Part shown: in pieces, positions 9,931-27,900 of the stretch
How the letters are laid out: each line of letters opens with the position of its first letter
Numbering within the stretch: position 1 is the stretch's first letter
Assembly (NCBI GenBank): GCA_014155875.1
Contig: JACEFZ010025839.1
Location: forward strand, 62,001 to 126,000
DNA length: 64,000 nucleotides
Source: Cepaea nemoralis
Lineage: Eukaryota; Mollusca; Gastropoda; Stylommatophora; Helicidae
Reading direction: 5' to 3'
Made by a program: the position numbers and the translations under genes
The notes under the pieces: generated by a model
Databases searched by the model: none
Told to the model about the DNA's origin: nothing
What the model saw: the letters and a program-made list of their open reading frames with translations, nothing else

Positions 9931-12900
9931 ATAGTTACATTAACACAGCTACAGAGTCTCATATACACAACTACATGTTACATAAACACAGTAACATACT
10001 TTCTTACACATAACTACATGATCACATAAACACAGCTACACAGCTCTCATACACAAAAATACATGATCACATAAACACAGCCACACAGCTCTCATACACA
10101 CACTACATGATCACATAAACACAGCCACACAGCTCTCATACACACAACTACATGATCACATAAACACAGCCACACAGCTCTCATACACACAACTACATGA
10201 TCACATAACCACAGCCACACAGCTCTCATACACACAACTACATGATCACATAAACACAGCCACACAGCTCTCATACAAACAACTACATGATCACATAACC
10301 ACAGCCACACAGCTCTCATACACACAACTAATGATCACATAAACACAGCCACACAGCTCTCATACACACACTACATGATCACATAAACACAGCCACACAG
10401 CTCTCATACACACAACTACATGATCACATAAACACAGCCACACAGCTCTCATACACACAACTACATGATCACATAAACACAGCTACACAGCTCTCATACA
10501 CACACTACATAATCACATAAATACAGCTACACATCTCTCATACACACAACTACATGATCACATAAACACAGCCACACAGCTCTCATACACACAACTACAT
10601 GATCACATAAACACAGCCACACAGCTCTCATACAAACAACTACATGATCACATAACCACAGCCACACAGCTCTCATACACACAACTAATGATCACATAAA
10701 CACAGCCACACAGCTCTCATACACACACTACATGATCACATAAACACAGCCACACAGCTCTCATACACACAACTACATGATCACATAAACACAGCCACAC
10801 AGCTCTCATACACACAACTAGATGATAACATAAACACAGCTACACAGCTCTCATACACACACTACATAATCACATAAATACAGCTACACATCTCTCATAC
10901 ACACAACTACATGATCACATAAACACAGCCACACAGCTCTCATACACACAACTACATGATCACATAAACACTGCTACACAGCTCTCATACACACAACTAC
11001 ATGATCACATAAACACAGCTACACATCTATCATACACACAACTACATGATCACATAAACACAGCCACACAGCTCTCATACACACAAATACATGATCACAT
11101 AAACACAGCTACACAGCTCTCATACACACACTGCATAATCACATAAATACAGCTACACATCTCTCAAACACACAACTACATGATCACATAAACACAGCCA
11201 CACAACTCTCATACACACAACTACATGATCACATAAACACAGCTACACAGCTCTCATACACACAACTACATGATCACATAAACACAGCTACACATCTATC
11301 ATACACACAACTACATGATCACATAAACACAGCCACACAGCTCTCATACACACAACTACATGATCACATAAACACAGCTACACAGCTCTCATACACACAC
11401 TGCATAATCACATAAACACAGCTACACATCTCTCATACACACAACTACATGATCACATAAACACAGCCACACAGCTCTCATACACACAACTACATGATCA
11501 CATAAACACAGCTACACAGCTCTCATACACACAACTACATGATCACATAACCACAGCCACACAGCTCTCATACACACACTACATAATCACATAAACACAG
11601 CTACATATCTCTCATACACACAACTACATGATCACATAAACACAGCCACACAGCTCTCATACACACAACTACATGATCACATAAACACAGCTACACAGCT
11701 CTCATACACACACTACATGATCACATAAACACAGCTACACATCTCTCATACACACAACTACATTATCACATAAACACAGCTACACAGCTCTCATACACAC
11801 ACTACATGATCACATAAGCACAGCTACACATCTCTCATACACACAACTACATGATCACATAAACACAGCCACACAGCTCTCATACACACAACTACATGAT
11901 CACATAAACACAGCCACACAGCTCTCATACACACAACTACATGATCACATAACCACAGCCACACAGCTCTCATACACACAACTGCATGATCACATAACCA
12001 CAGCCACACAGCTGTCATACACACAACTACATGATCACATAACCACAGCCACACAGCTCTCATACACACAACTACATGATCACATAAACACAGCCACACA
12101 GCTCTCATACACACAACTACACGATCACATAACCACAGCAACACAGCTCTCATACACACAACTACATGATGACATAAACACAGCCACACAGCTCTCATAC
12201 ACACAACTACATGATCACATAACCACAGCCACACAGCTCTCATACACACAACTACATGATCACATAAACACAGCCACACAGCTCTCATACACACAACTAC
12301 ATGATCACATAAACACAGCCACACAGCTCTCATACTAACAACTACATGATCACATAACCACAGCCCACACAGCTCTCATACACAACTACATGATCACATA
12401 AACACAGCCACACAGCTCTCATACACACACTACATGATCACATAAACACAGCCACACAGCTCTCATACACACAACTACATGATCACATAAACACAGCCAC
12501 ACAGCTCTCATACACACAACTACATGATCACATAAACAGAGCTACACAGCTCTCATACACACACTACATAATCACATAAACACAGCTACACATCTCTAAT
12601 ACACACAGCTAAATGATCACATAAACACAACCACACAGCTCTCATACACACAACTACATGATCACATAATCACAGCTACACAGCTCTCATATACACAACT
12701 ACATGATCACATAAACACAGCTACACATCTCATACACACCACTACATGATCACATAAACACAGCCACACAGCTCTCATACACACAACTACATGATCACAT
12801 AAACACAGCTACACAGCTCTCATCACACACACTACATAATCCATAAACACAGCTACACATCTCTCATACACACAACTACATGATCACATAAACACAGCCA

Positions 12901-15900
12901 CACAGCTCTCATACACACAACTACATGATCACATAAACACAGCTACACAGCTCTCATACATACAACTACATGATCACATAACCACAGCGACACAGCTATC
13001 ATACAAAACTACATAATCACATAAACACAGCTACATATCTCTCATACACACAACTACATGATCACATAAACACAGCCACACAGCTCTCATACACACAACT
13101 ACATGATCACATAAACACAGCTACACAGCTCTCCTTCAGACAACTACATGATCACATAAACACAGCTACACAGCTCTCATACACACACTACATGATCACA
13201 TAAACACAGCTACACATCTCTCATACACACAACTACATGATCACATAACCACAGCCACACAGCTCTCATACACACAACTACATGATCACATAAACACAGC
13301 CACACAGCTCTCATACACACATCTACATGATCACATAAACACAGCCACACAGCTCTCATACACACAACTACATGATCACATAACCACAGCCACACAGCTC
13401 TTATACACACAACTACTTGATCACATAAACACAGCCACACAGCTCTCATACACACAACTACATGATCACATAACCACAGCCACACAGCTGTCATACACAC
13501 AACTACATGATCACATAACCACAGCCACACAGCTCCTCATACACACAACTACATGCATCACATAACACAGCCACACAGCTCTCATACACACACTACATGA
13601 TCACATAAACACAGCCACACAGCTCTCATACACACAAATACATGATCACATAACCACAGCCACACAGCTCTCATACACACAACTACATGATCACATAAAC
13701 ACAGCCACACAGCTCTCATACACACAACTACATGATCACATAACCACAGCCACACAGCTCTCATACACACAACTACATGATCACATAAACACAGCCACAC
13801 ACCGCTCTCATTACATACAACTACATAATCTACATAAACACAGCAACACAGCTCTCATACACACAACTACATGATCACATAAAACACAAGCCACACAGCT
13901 CTCATACACACAACTACAATGATCACATAAACACAGCTACACAGCTCTCATACACACAACTACATGATCACATAAACACAGCTACACAGCTCTCATAACA
14001 CACACTACATGATCACATAAACACAGCTACACAGCTCTCATACACACACTACATGATCACATAAACACAGCTACACATCTCTCATACACACAACTACATG
14101 ATCACATAACACAGCCACACAGCTCTACATACACACAACTACATGATGCACATAAACACAGCCACACGCTCTCATACACACAACTACTGATCACATAAAC
14201 ACAGCCAAAGCACTCTCATACACACAACTACATGATCACATAACCCACAGCCACACAGCTCTCATACACACAACTACATGATCACATAAACACAGCCACC
14301 AGCTCTCATCACACCAACTACATGATCACATAACCACAGCCACACAGCTGTCATACACACAACTACATGATCACATAACCACAGCCACACAGCTCTCATA
14401 CACACAACTACATGATCACATAAACACAGCCACACAGCTCTCATACACACACTACATGATCACATAAACACAGCCACACAGCTCTCATACACAGAAATAC
14501 GTGATCACATAACCACAGCCACACAGCTCTCATACACACAACTACATGATCACATAAACACAGCCACACAGCTCTCATACACACAACTACATGATCACAA
14601 AAACACAGCCACACCGCTCTCATACACACAACTACATGATCACATAAACACAGCAACACAGCTCTCATACACACAACTACATGATCACATAAACACAGCC
14701 ACACAGCTCTCATACACACAACTACATGATCACATAAACACAGCTACACAGCTTAGATACACACACTACATAATCACATAAACACAGCTACACATCTCTC
14801 ATACACACAACTACATGATCACATAAACACAGCTACACAGCTCTCATACACACACTACATGATCACATAAACACAGCTACACATCTCTCATACACACAAC
14901 TACATGATCACATAAACACAGCCACACAGCTCTCATACACACAACTACATGATCACATAAACACAGCCACACAGCTCTCATACACAAAACTACACGATCA
15001 CATAACCACAGCAACACAGCTCTCATATACACAACTACATCATGACATAAACACAGCCACACAGCTCTCATACACACAACTACATGATCACATAACCACA
15101 GCCACACAGCTCTCATACACACAACTACATGATCACATAAACACAGCCACACAGCTCTCATACACACAACTACAGTGATCACATAACACAGCCACACAGC
15201 TCTCATACACACAACTACATGATCACATAAACACAGCCACACAGCTCTCATACACACAACTACATGATCACATAAACACAGCTACACAGCTCTCATACAC
15301 ACCACTACATGATCACAATACCACAGCCTCACAGCTCTCATACACACACTACATAATCACATAAACACAGCTACACATCTCTCATACACACAACTATATG
15401 ATCACATAAACACAGCCACACAGCTCTCATACACACAACTACATGATCACATAAACACAGCTACACAGCTCTCATACACACACTACATGATCACATAACA
15501 CAGCTACACATCTCTCATACACACAACTACATGATCACATAAACACAGCTACACAGCTCTCATACACACACTACATGATCACATAAACACAGCTACACAT
15601 CTCTCATACACACAACTACATGATCACATAAACACAGCCACACAGCTCTCATACACACAACTACATGATCACATAACCACAGCAACACAGCTCTCATACA
15701 CACAACTACATGATCACATAACCACAGCCACACAACTCTCATACACACAACTACATGATCACATAAACACAGCCACACAGCTCTCATACACACAACTACA
15801 TGATCACATAACACAGCACACAGCTGTCATACACACAACTACATGATCACATAACCACAGCCACACAGCTCTCATACACACACTACATGATCACATAAAC

Positions 15901-18900
15901 ACAACCACACAGCTATCCACACACACTACATGATCACATCAAACACAGCCCACACAGCTCTATAAACACAAATACGTAGATCACATAACCACAGCATACA
16001 TACAGCTCTCATACACACAACTAACATGATCACATAACCACAGCCACACAGCTCTCATACACACAACTACATGATCACATAAACACCTGCCACACAGTCT
16101 CTCAAACCACACAACTACAATTGATCACATAAACACAGCCACACAGCTCTCATACACACATACTGACATGATCACATAAACACAGCCTACACATCTCTCA
16201 TACACACAACTACATGATCACATAACACAGCCACACAGCTCTCATACACACAACTACATGATCACATAAACACAGCCACACAGCTCTCATACACACACTA
16301 CGACTGATCACATAAACACAGCCACACAGCTCTCATACACACAGAAATACGTGATCACATAACCACAAGGCCACACAGCTCTCATACACACAACTACATG
16401 ATCACATAAACCACAGCACACAGTCTCTCATACACACAACTACATGATCACATCAACACAGCCACACCGCTCTCATACACACAACTACATGATCACATAA
16501 ACACAGCAACACAGCTCTCATACACACAACTAAATAATCACATAAACACAGCCACACAGCTCTCATACACACAACTACATGATTACATAAACACAGCTAC
16601 ACAGCTCTCATACACACACTACATAATCACATAAACACAGCTACACATCTCTCATACACACAAATACATGATCACATAAACACAGCTACACAGCTCTCAT
16701 ACACACACTATATGATCACATAAACACAGCTACACATCTTTCATACACACAACTACATGATCACATAAACACAGCCACACAGCTCTCATATACACAACTA
16801 CATGATCACATAAACACAGCCACACAGCTCTCATACACACAACTACACGATCACATAACCACAGCAACACAGCTCTCATATACACAACTACATCATGACA
16901 TAAACACAGCCACACAGCTCTCATACACACAACTACATGATCACATAAACACAGCTACACAGCTCTCATACACACAACTACATGATCACAATACCACAGC
17001 CACACAGCTCTCATACACACACTACATAATCACATAAACACAGCTACACATCTCTCATACACACAACCACATGATCACATAAACACAGCCACACAGCTCT
17101 CATACACACAACTACATGATCACATAAACACAGCTACACAGCTCTCATACACACACTACATGATCACATAAACACAGCTACACATCTCTCATACACACAA
17201 CTACATGATCACATAAACACAGCTACACAGCTCTCATACACACAGTACATGATCACATAAACACAGCTACACATCTCTCATACACACAACTACATGATCA
17301 CATAAACACAGCCACACAGCTCTCATACACACAACTACATGATCACATAAACACAGCAACACAGCTCTCATACACACAACTACAGGATCACATAACCACA
17401 GCCACACAGCTCTCATACACACACCTACATGATCACATAAACACAGCCACACAGCTCTCATACACACAACTACATGATCACATAACCACAGCCACACAGC
17501 TGTCATACACACAACTACATGATCACATAACCACAGCCACACAGCTCTCATACACACAACTACATGATCACATAAACACAGCCACACAGCTCTCATACAC
17601 ACACAACATGATCACTTAAACACAGCCACACAGCTCTCATACACACAAATACGTGATCACATAACCACAGCCACACAGCTCTCATACACACAACTACATG
17701 ATCACATAAACACAGCCACACAGCTCTCATACACACAACTACATGATCACATAACCACAGCCACACAGCTCTCATACACACAACTACATGATCACATAAA
17801 CACAGCCACACCGCTCTCAAACACACAAATACATGATCACATAAACACAGCCACACAGCTCTCATACACACAACTACATGATCACATAAACACAGCTACA
17901 CAGCTCTCCTACACACAACTACATAATCACATAAACACAGCAACACAGCTCTCATACACACACTATATGATCACATAAACACAACCACACAGCTCTCATA
18001 CAAACAAATACATGATCACATAACCACAGCCACACAGCTCTCATACACACAACTACATGATCACATAAACACAGCCACACAGCTCTCATACACACAACTA
18101 CATGATCACATAAACACAGCTACACAGCTCTCATACACACAAGTACATGGTCACATAACCACAGCCACACAGCTCTCATACACACACTACATGATCACAT
18201 AAACACAACCACACAGCTCTCATACACACAACTACATGATCACATAAACACATCTACACAGTTCTCATACACACACTACATAATCACATAAACACAGCAA
18301 CACAGCTCTCATACACAGAACTACATGATCACATAAACACAGCCACACAGATCTCCTACACACAACTACATAATCACATAAACACAGCCACACAGCTCTC
18401 ATACACATACTACATAATCACATAAACACAGCAACACAGCTCTCATACACACAACTACATGATCACATAAACACAGCCACACAGCTCTCATACAGACACT
18501 ACATAATCACATAAACACAACCACACAGTTCTCATACACACAACTACATGATCACATAACCACAGCCACACAGCTCTCATACACACAACTACATGATCAC
18601 ATAAACACAGCCACACAGCTCTCATACACACATCTACATGATCACATAAACACAGCCACACAGCTCTCATACACACAACTACATGATCACATAACCACAG
18701 CCACACAGCTCTCATACACACAACTTACATGATCACATAAACACAGCCACACAGACTCTCATACACACAACTGACATCGGAGTCACAGTAAACACACAGC
18801 TACACAGCGTCTCATACACACAAGTACATGATCACATAAAACACAGCCACACAGCTCTCATACAACACACTACATTGATCACATAAACACAACCACACAG

Positions 18901-21900
18901 CTCGCATACACACAGCTACATGATCACATACACATCCTACACAGACTCTCATACACACACTACATAATCACATGAAAACACAGCAACACAGCTCTCATAC
19001 ACACAACTACATGATCACATAAACACAGCCACACAGCTCTCATACACACAACTACAGGATCACATAACTACAGCCACACAGCTCTCATACACACAACTAC
19101 ATGATCACATAAACACAGCCACACAGCTCTCATTACACACAACTACATGATCACATAAACACAGCTACACAGCTCTCATACACACAAGTACATGATCACA
19201 TAAAACACAGCCACACAGCTCTCATACACACACTACATGATCACATAAACACAACCACAAACAGCTCTCATACACACAACTACATGATCACATAAACACA
19301 GTCCACAGCTTCTCATACACACACTACATATCACATAAACACAGCCACACAGCTCTCATCCACACAACTACATAGATCACATAAACACAGCACACAGCTC
19401 TCCTCAGACAACATACAGATCACATAAACACAGCCACACAGCTCTCATCACAATATACACATAATCACACATAACACAGCAACACATGCTCTCATACAAA
19501 CAACTACATGATCACATAAACACAGCCACGCAGCTCTCATACACACACTACATGATCACATAAACACACCACACAGCTCTCATACACACAACTACATGAT
19601 CACATAAACACAGCCACACAGCTCTCATACACACACTACATGATCACATAAACACAGCCACACAGCTCTCATGCAAACAAACTACATGATCACATAACCA
19701 CAGCCACACAGCTCTCATACACACAACTACATGATCACATAAACACAGCCACACAGCTTTCATACACACACTACATGATCACATAAACACAGCCACACAG
19801 CTCTCATACACACACTACATGATCACATAAAAATAGCCAACAGCTCTCATACACACAACTACATGATCACATAAACACAGCTACACAGCTCTCATACACA
19901 CACTACTATAATCACAATAAACACAGCTACACATCTCTCATACACACACCGACATGATCCATAAACACAGCCACACAGCATCTAATACACACAACTACAT
20001 GATCACATAAACACAGCTACACAGCTCTCATACACACAACTATATGATCACAAAAACACAGCTACACATCTAATCATACACACAACTACAATGCATCCAT
20101 AAACACAGCCACACAGCTCTCAAACACACAAATACATGATCACATAACACAGCCACACAGCTCTCATACACACAACTACATGATCCACATAAAACACAGC
20201 TACACAGCTCTCCTACACACAACTACATAATCACATAAACACAGCAACACAGCTCTCATACACACACTATATGATCACATAAACACAACCACACAGCTCT
20301 CATACAAACAAATACATGATCACATAACCACAGCCACACAGCTCTCATACACACAACTACATGATCACATAAACACAGCCACACAGCTCTCATATACACA
20401 ACTACATGATCACATAAACACAGCTTACACAGCTCTCATAACACACAAGTACTCATGGTCACATAACCACAGCCACACAGCTCTCATACACACACTACAT
20501 GATCACATAACACAACCACCACCAGCTCTCATACACACAACTACATGATCACATAACACATCTACACAGTTCTCATACACACACTACATAATCACATAAA
20601 CACAGCAACACAGCTCTCATACACACAACTACATGATCACATACACAGCCACACAGATCTCTACACCAACTACATAATCACATAAACACAGCCACACAGC
20701 TCTCATACACATACTACATAATCACATAAACACAGCAACACAGCTCTCATACACACAACTACATGATCACATAAACACAGCCACACAGCTCTCATACAGA
20801 CACTACATAATCACATAAACACAACCACACAGTTCTCATACACACAACTACATGATCACATAACCAGCCACACAGCTCTCATACACACACTACATGATCA
20901 CATAAACACAGCACACACAGCTACTCTACACACATCACATGATCACATAAACACAGCCACACACTCTCATACCACAAACCTACATGATCACATAACCACA
21001 GCCACACAGCTCTCATACACACAACTCACATGATCACATAAACACAGCCACACAGCTCTCATACACACAACTAATGATCACATAAACACAGCTACACAGC
21101 TCTCATACACACAAGTACATGATCACATAAACACAGCCACACGCTCTCATACACACACTACAAGATCACATAAACACAACCACACAGCTCTCATACACAC
21201 AGCTACATGATCACATAAACACATCTACACAGCTCTCATACACACACTACACATCACATAAACACAGCAACACAGCTCTCATACACACAACTACATGATC
21301 ACATTAAACACAGCCACAGAGCTCTCATACACACAAAGCTACATGATCACATAACTACAGCACACAGCTCTCATACACACAACTACATGATCACATAAAC
21401 ACAGCCACACAGCTCTCATACACACAACTACATGATCACATAACACAGCTACACAGCTCTCATACACACACAGTACATGATCACATAAACACAGCCACAC
21501 AGCTCTCATACACACACTACATGATCACATAAAACACAACCACACAGCTCTCATACTCACACAACTACATGATCACATAAACACATCTACACAGCTCTAC
21601 ATACACACACTACATAATCACATAAACACAGCCACACAGCTCTCATACACACAACTACATGATCACATAAACACAGCCACACAGCTCTCCTTCAGACAAC
21701 TACATAATCACATAAACACAGCCACACAGCTCTCATACAAATACTACATAATCACAATAACACAGCAACACAGCTCTCATACAAACAACTACATGATCAC
21801 ATAAACACAGCCACGCAGCTCTCATACACACACTACATGATCACATAAACACAACCACACAGTTCTCATACACACAACTACATGATCACATAAACACAGC

Positions 21901-24900
21901 CACACAGCTCTCATACACACAACTACATGATCACATAAACACAGCCACACAGCTCTCATGCAAACAACTACATGATCACATAACCACAGCCACACAGCTC
22001 TCATACACACAACTACATGATCACATAAACACAGCCACACAGCTTTCATACACACACTACATGATCACATAAACACAGCCACACAGCTCTCATACACACA
22101 ACTACATGATCACATAAAAATAGCCAAACAGCTCTCATACACACAACTACATGATCACATAAACACAGCTACACAGCTCTCATACACACACTACATAATC
22201 ACATAAACACAGCTAAACATCTCTCATTACACACACCTACATGATCACATAAACACAGCCACACAGCTCTAATACACACAACTACATGACTCACATAAAC
22301 ACAGCTACACAGCTCTCATACACACAACTATATGATCACAAAAACACAGCTACACATCTATCATACACACAACTACATGATCCATAAACACAGCCACACA
22401 GCTCTCATACACACAACTACATGATCACATAACCACAGCTACACAGCTCTCATACACACACTGCATAATCACATAACCACAGCTACACATCTCTCATACA
22501 CACAACTACATGATCACATAAACACAGCCACACAGCTCTCATACACAGAACTACATGATCACATAAACACAGCTACACAGCTCTCATACACACAACTACA
22601 TGATCACATAACCACAGCCACACAGCTCTCATACACACACTACATAATCACATAAACACAGCTACATATCTCTCATACACACAACTACATGATCACATAA
22701 ACACAGCCACACAGCTCTCATACACACAACTACATGATCACATAAACACAGCTACACAGCTCTCATACACACACTACATGATCACATAAATACAGCTACA
22801 CATCTCTCATACACACAACTACATGATCACATAAACACAGCTACACAGCTCTCATACACATACTACATGATCACATAAACACAGCAACACAGCTCTCATA
22901 CACACAACTACATGATCACATAAACACAGCCACACAGCTCTCATACACACAACTACATGATCACATAAACACAGCTACACAGCTCTCATACACACACTAC
23001 ATAATCACAAAAACACAGCTACACATCTCTCATACACACAACTACATGATCACATAAACACAGCTACACAGCTCTCATACACACACTACATGATCACATA
23101 AACACAGCTACACATCTCTCATACACACAACTACATGATCACATAAAAATAGCCAAACAGCTCTCATACACACAACTACATGATCACATAAACACAGCTA
23201 CACAGCTCTCATACACACACTACATAATCACATAAACACAGCTACACATCTCTCATACACACACCTACATGATCACATAAACACAGCCACACAGCTCTCA
23301 TACACACAACTACATGATCACATAAACACAGCTACACATCTCTCATACACACAACTACATGATCACATGAACACAGCCACACAGCTCTCATACACACAAC
23401 TACATGATCACATAAACACAGCTACACAGCTCTCATACACACACTACATAATAACATACACACAGCCACACATCTCTCATACACACAACTACATGATCAC
23501 ATAAACACAGCCACACAGCTCTCATACACACAACTACATGATCACATAAACACCGCTACACAGCTCTCATACACACAACTACATGATCACATAACCACAG
23601 CCACACAGCTCTCATACACACACTACATAATCACATAAACACAGCTACATATCTCTCATACACACAACTACATGATCACATAAACACAGCCACACAGCTC
23701 TCATACACACAACTACATGATCACATAAACACAGCTACACAGCTCTCATACACACACTACATGATCACATAAACACAGCTACACATCTCTCATACACACA
23801 ACTACATGATCACATAAACACAGCTACACAGCTCTCATACACACACTACATGATCACATAAACACAGCTACACATCTCTCATACACACAACTACATGATC
23901 ACATAAACACAGCCACACAGCTCTCATACACACAACTACATGATCACATAACCACAGCCACACAGCTCTCATACACACAACTACATGATCACATAAAACA
24001 CAGCCACACAGCTCTCATACACCAACTACATGATCACATAAACACAGCTACACAGCTCTCATACACACAAGTACATGATCACATAAACACAGCCACACAG
24101 CTCTCATACACACACTACATGATCACATAAACACAACCACACAGCTCTCATACACACAGCTACATGATCACATAAACACATCTACACAGCTCTCATACAC
24201 ACACTACATAATCACATAAACACAGCAACACAGCTCTCATACACACAACTACATGATCACATAAACACAGCCACACAGCTCTCATACACACAAATACATG
24301 ATCCACATAACTACAGCCACACAGCTCTCATACACACAACTACATGATCACATAAACACAGCCACACAGCTCTCATACACACAACTACATGATCACATAA
24401 ACACAGCTACACAGCTCTCATACACACAAGTACATGATCACATAAACACAGCCACACAGCTCTCATACACACACTACATAATCACATAAACACAGCCACA
24501 CAGCTCTCATACACACAACTACATGATCACATAAACACAGCCACACAGCCACACAGCTCTCCTTCAGACAACTACATAATCACATAAACACAGCCACACA
24601 GCTCTCATACAAATACTACATAATCACATAAACACAGCAACACAGCTCTCATACACACAACTACATGATCACATAAACACAGCCACGCAGCTCTCATACA
24701 CACACTACATGATCACATAAACACAACCACACAGTTCTCATACACACAACTACATGATCACATAAACACAGCCACACCGCTCTCATACACACAACTACAT
24801 GATCACATAAACACAACAACACAGCTCTCACACACACAACTACATGATCACATAAACACAGCCACACAGCTCTCATACACACAACTACATGATCACATAA

Positions 24901-27900
24901 CCACAGCCACACAGCTCTCATACACACAACTACATGATCACATAAACACAGCCACACAGCTCTCATACACACATCTACATGATCACATAAACACAGCCAC
25001 ACAGCTCTCATACACACAACTACATGATCACATAACCACAGCCACACAGCTCTCATACACACAACTACATGATCACATAAACACAGCCACACAGCTCTCA
25101 TACACACAACTACATGATCACATAAACACAGCTACACAGCTCTCATACACACAAGTACATGATCACATAAACACAGCCACACAGCTCTCATACACACACT
25201 ACATGATCACATAAACACAACCACACAGCTCTCATACACACAGCTACATGATCACATAAACACATCTACACAGCTCTCATACACACACTACATAATCACA
25301 TAAACACAGCAACACAGCTCTCATACACACAACTACATGATCACATAAACACAGCCACACAGCTCTCATACACACAAATACATGATCACATAACTACAGC
25401 CACACAGCTCTCATACACACAACTACATGATCACATAAACACAGCCACACAGCTCTCATACACACAACTACATGATCACATAAACACAGCTACACAGCTC
25501 TCATACACACAAGTACATGATCACATAAACACAGCCACACAGCTCTCATACACACACTACATGATCACATAAACACAACCACACAGCTCTCATACACACA
25601 ACTACATGATCACATAAACACATCTACACAGCTCTCATACACACACTACATAATCACATAAACACAGCAACACAGCTCTCATACACACAACTACATGATC
25701 ACATAAACACAGCCACACAGCTCTCCTACACACAACTACATAATCACATAAACACAGCCACACAGCTCTCATACACATACTACATAATCACATAAACACA
25801 GCAACACAGCTCTCATACACACAACTACATGATCACATAAACACAGCCACACAGCTCTCATACAGACACTACATAATCACATAAACACAACCACACAGTT
25901 CTCATACACACAACTACATGATCACATAACCACAGCCACACAGCTCTCATACACACAACTACATGATCACATAAACACAGCCACACAGCTCTCATACACA
26001 CATCTACATGATCACATAAACACAGCCACACAGCTCTCATACACACAACTACATGATCACGTAACCACAGCCACACAGCTCTCATACACACAACTACATG
26101 ATCACATAAACACAGCCACACAGCTCTCATACACACAACTACATGATCACATAAACACAGCTACACAGCTCTCATACACACAAGTACATGATCACATAAA
26201 CACAGCCACACAGCTCTCATACACACACTACATGATCACATAAACACAACCACACAGCTCTCATACACACAGCTACATGATCACATAAACACAGCCACAC
26301 AGCTCTAATACACACAACTACATGATCACATAAACACAGCTACACAGCTCTCATACACACAACTATATGATCACAAAAACACAGCTACACATCTATCATA
26401 CACACAACTACATGATCCATAAACACAGCCACACAGCTCTCATACACACAACTACATGATCACATAACCACAGCTACACAGCTCTCATACACACACTGCA
26501 TAATCACATAACCACAGCTACACATCTCTCATACACACAACTACATGATCACATAAACACAGCCACACAGCTCTCATACACAGAACTACATGATCACATA
26601 AACACAGCTACACAGCTCTCATACACACAACTACATGATCACATAACCACAGCCACACAGCTCTCATACACACACTACATAATCACATAATCACAGCTAC
26701 ATATCTCTCATACACACAACTACATGATCACATAAACACAGCCACACAGCTCTCATACACACAACTACATGATCACATAAACACAGCTACACAGCTCTCA
26801 TACACACACTACATGATCACATAAATACAGCTACACATCTCTCATACACACAACTACATGATCACATAAACACAGCTACACAGCTCTCATACACATACTA
26901 CATGATCACATAAACACAGCAACACAGCTCTCATACACACAACTACATGATCACATAAACACAGCCACACAGCTCTCATACACACAACTACATTATCACA
27001 TAAACACAGCTACACAGCTCTCATACACACACTACATAATCACAAAAACACAGCTACACATCTCTCATACACACAACTACATGATCACATAAACACAGCT
27101 ACACAGCTCTCATACACACACTACATGATCACATAAACACAGCTACACATCTCTCATACACACAACTACATGATCACATAAAAATAGCCAAACAGCTCTC
27201 ATACACACAACTACATGATCACATAAACACAGCTACACAGCTCTCATACACACACTACATAATCACATAAACACAGCTACACATCTCTCATACACACACC
27301 TACATGATCACATAAACACAGCCACACAGCTCTCATACACACAACTACATGATCACATAAACACAGCTACACATCTCTCATACAAACAACTACATGATCA
27401 CATGAACACAGCCACACAGCTCTCATACACACAACTACATGATCACATAAACACAGCTACACAACTCTCATACACACACTACATAATAACATAAACACAG
27501 CCACACATCTCTCATACACACAACTACATGATCACATAAACACAGCCACACAGCTCTCATACACACAACTACATGATCACATAAACACTGCTACACAGCT
27601 CTCATACACACAACTACATGATCACATAACCACAGCCACACAGCTCTCATACACACACTACATAATCACATAAACACAGCTACATATCTCTCATACACAC
27701 AACTACATGATCACATAAACACAGCCACACAGCTCTCATACACACACTACATGATCACATAAACACAGCTACACATCTCTCATACACACAACTACATGAT
27801 CACATAAACACAGCTACACAGCTCTCATACACACACTACATGATCACATAAACACAGCTACACATCTCTCATACACACAACTACATGATCACATAAACAC

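Noticed and set aside
24298..24489. Plus-strand TATQLSYTQLHDHIN repeat frame
   Set aside because: It is another frame of the same satellite and has no independent support.
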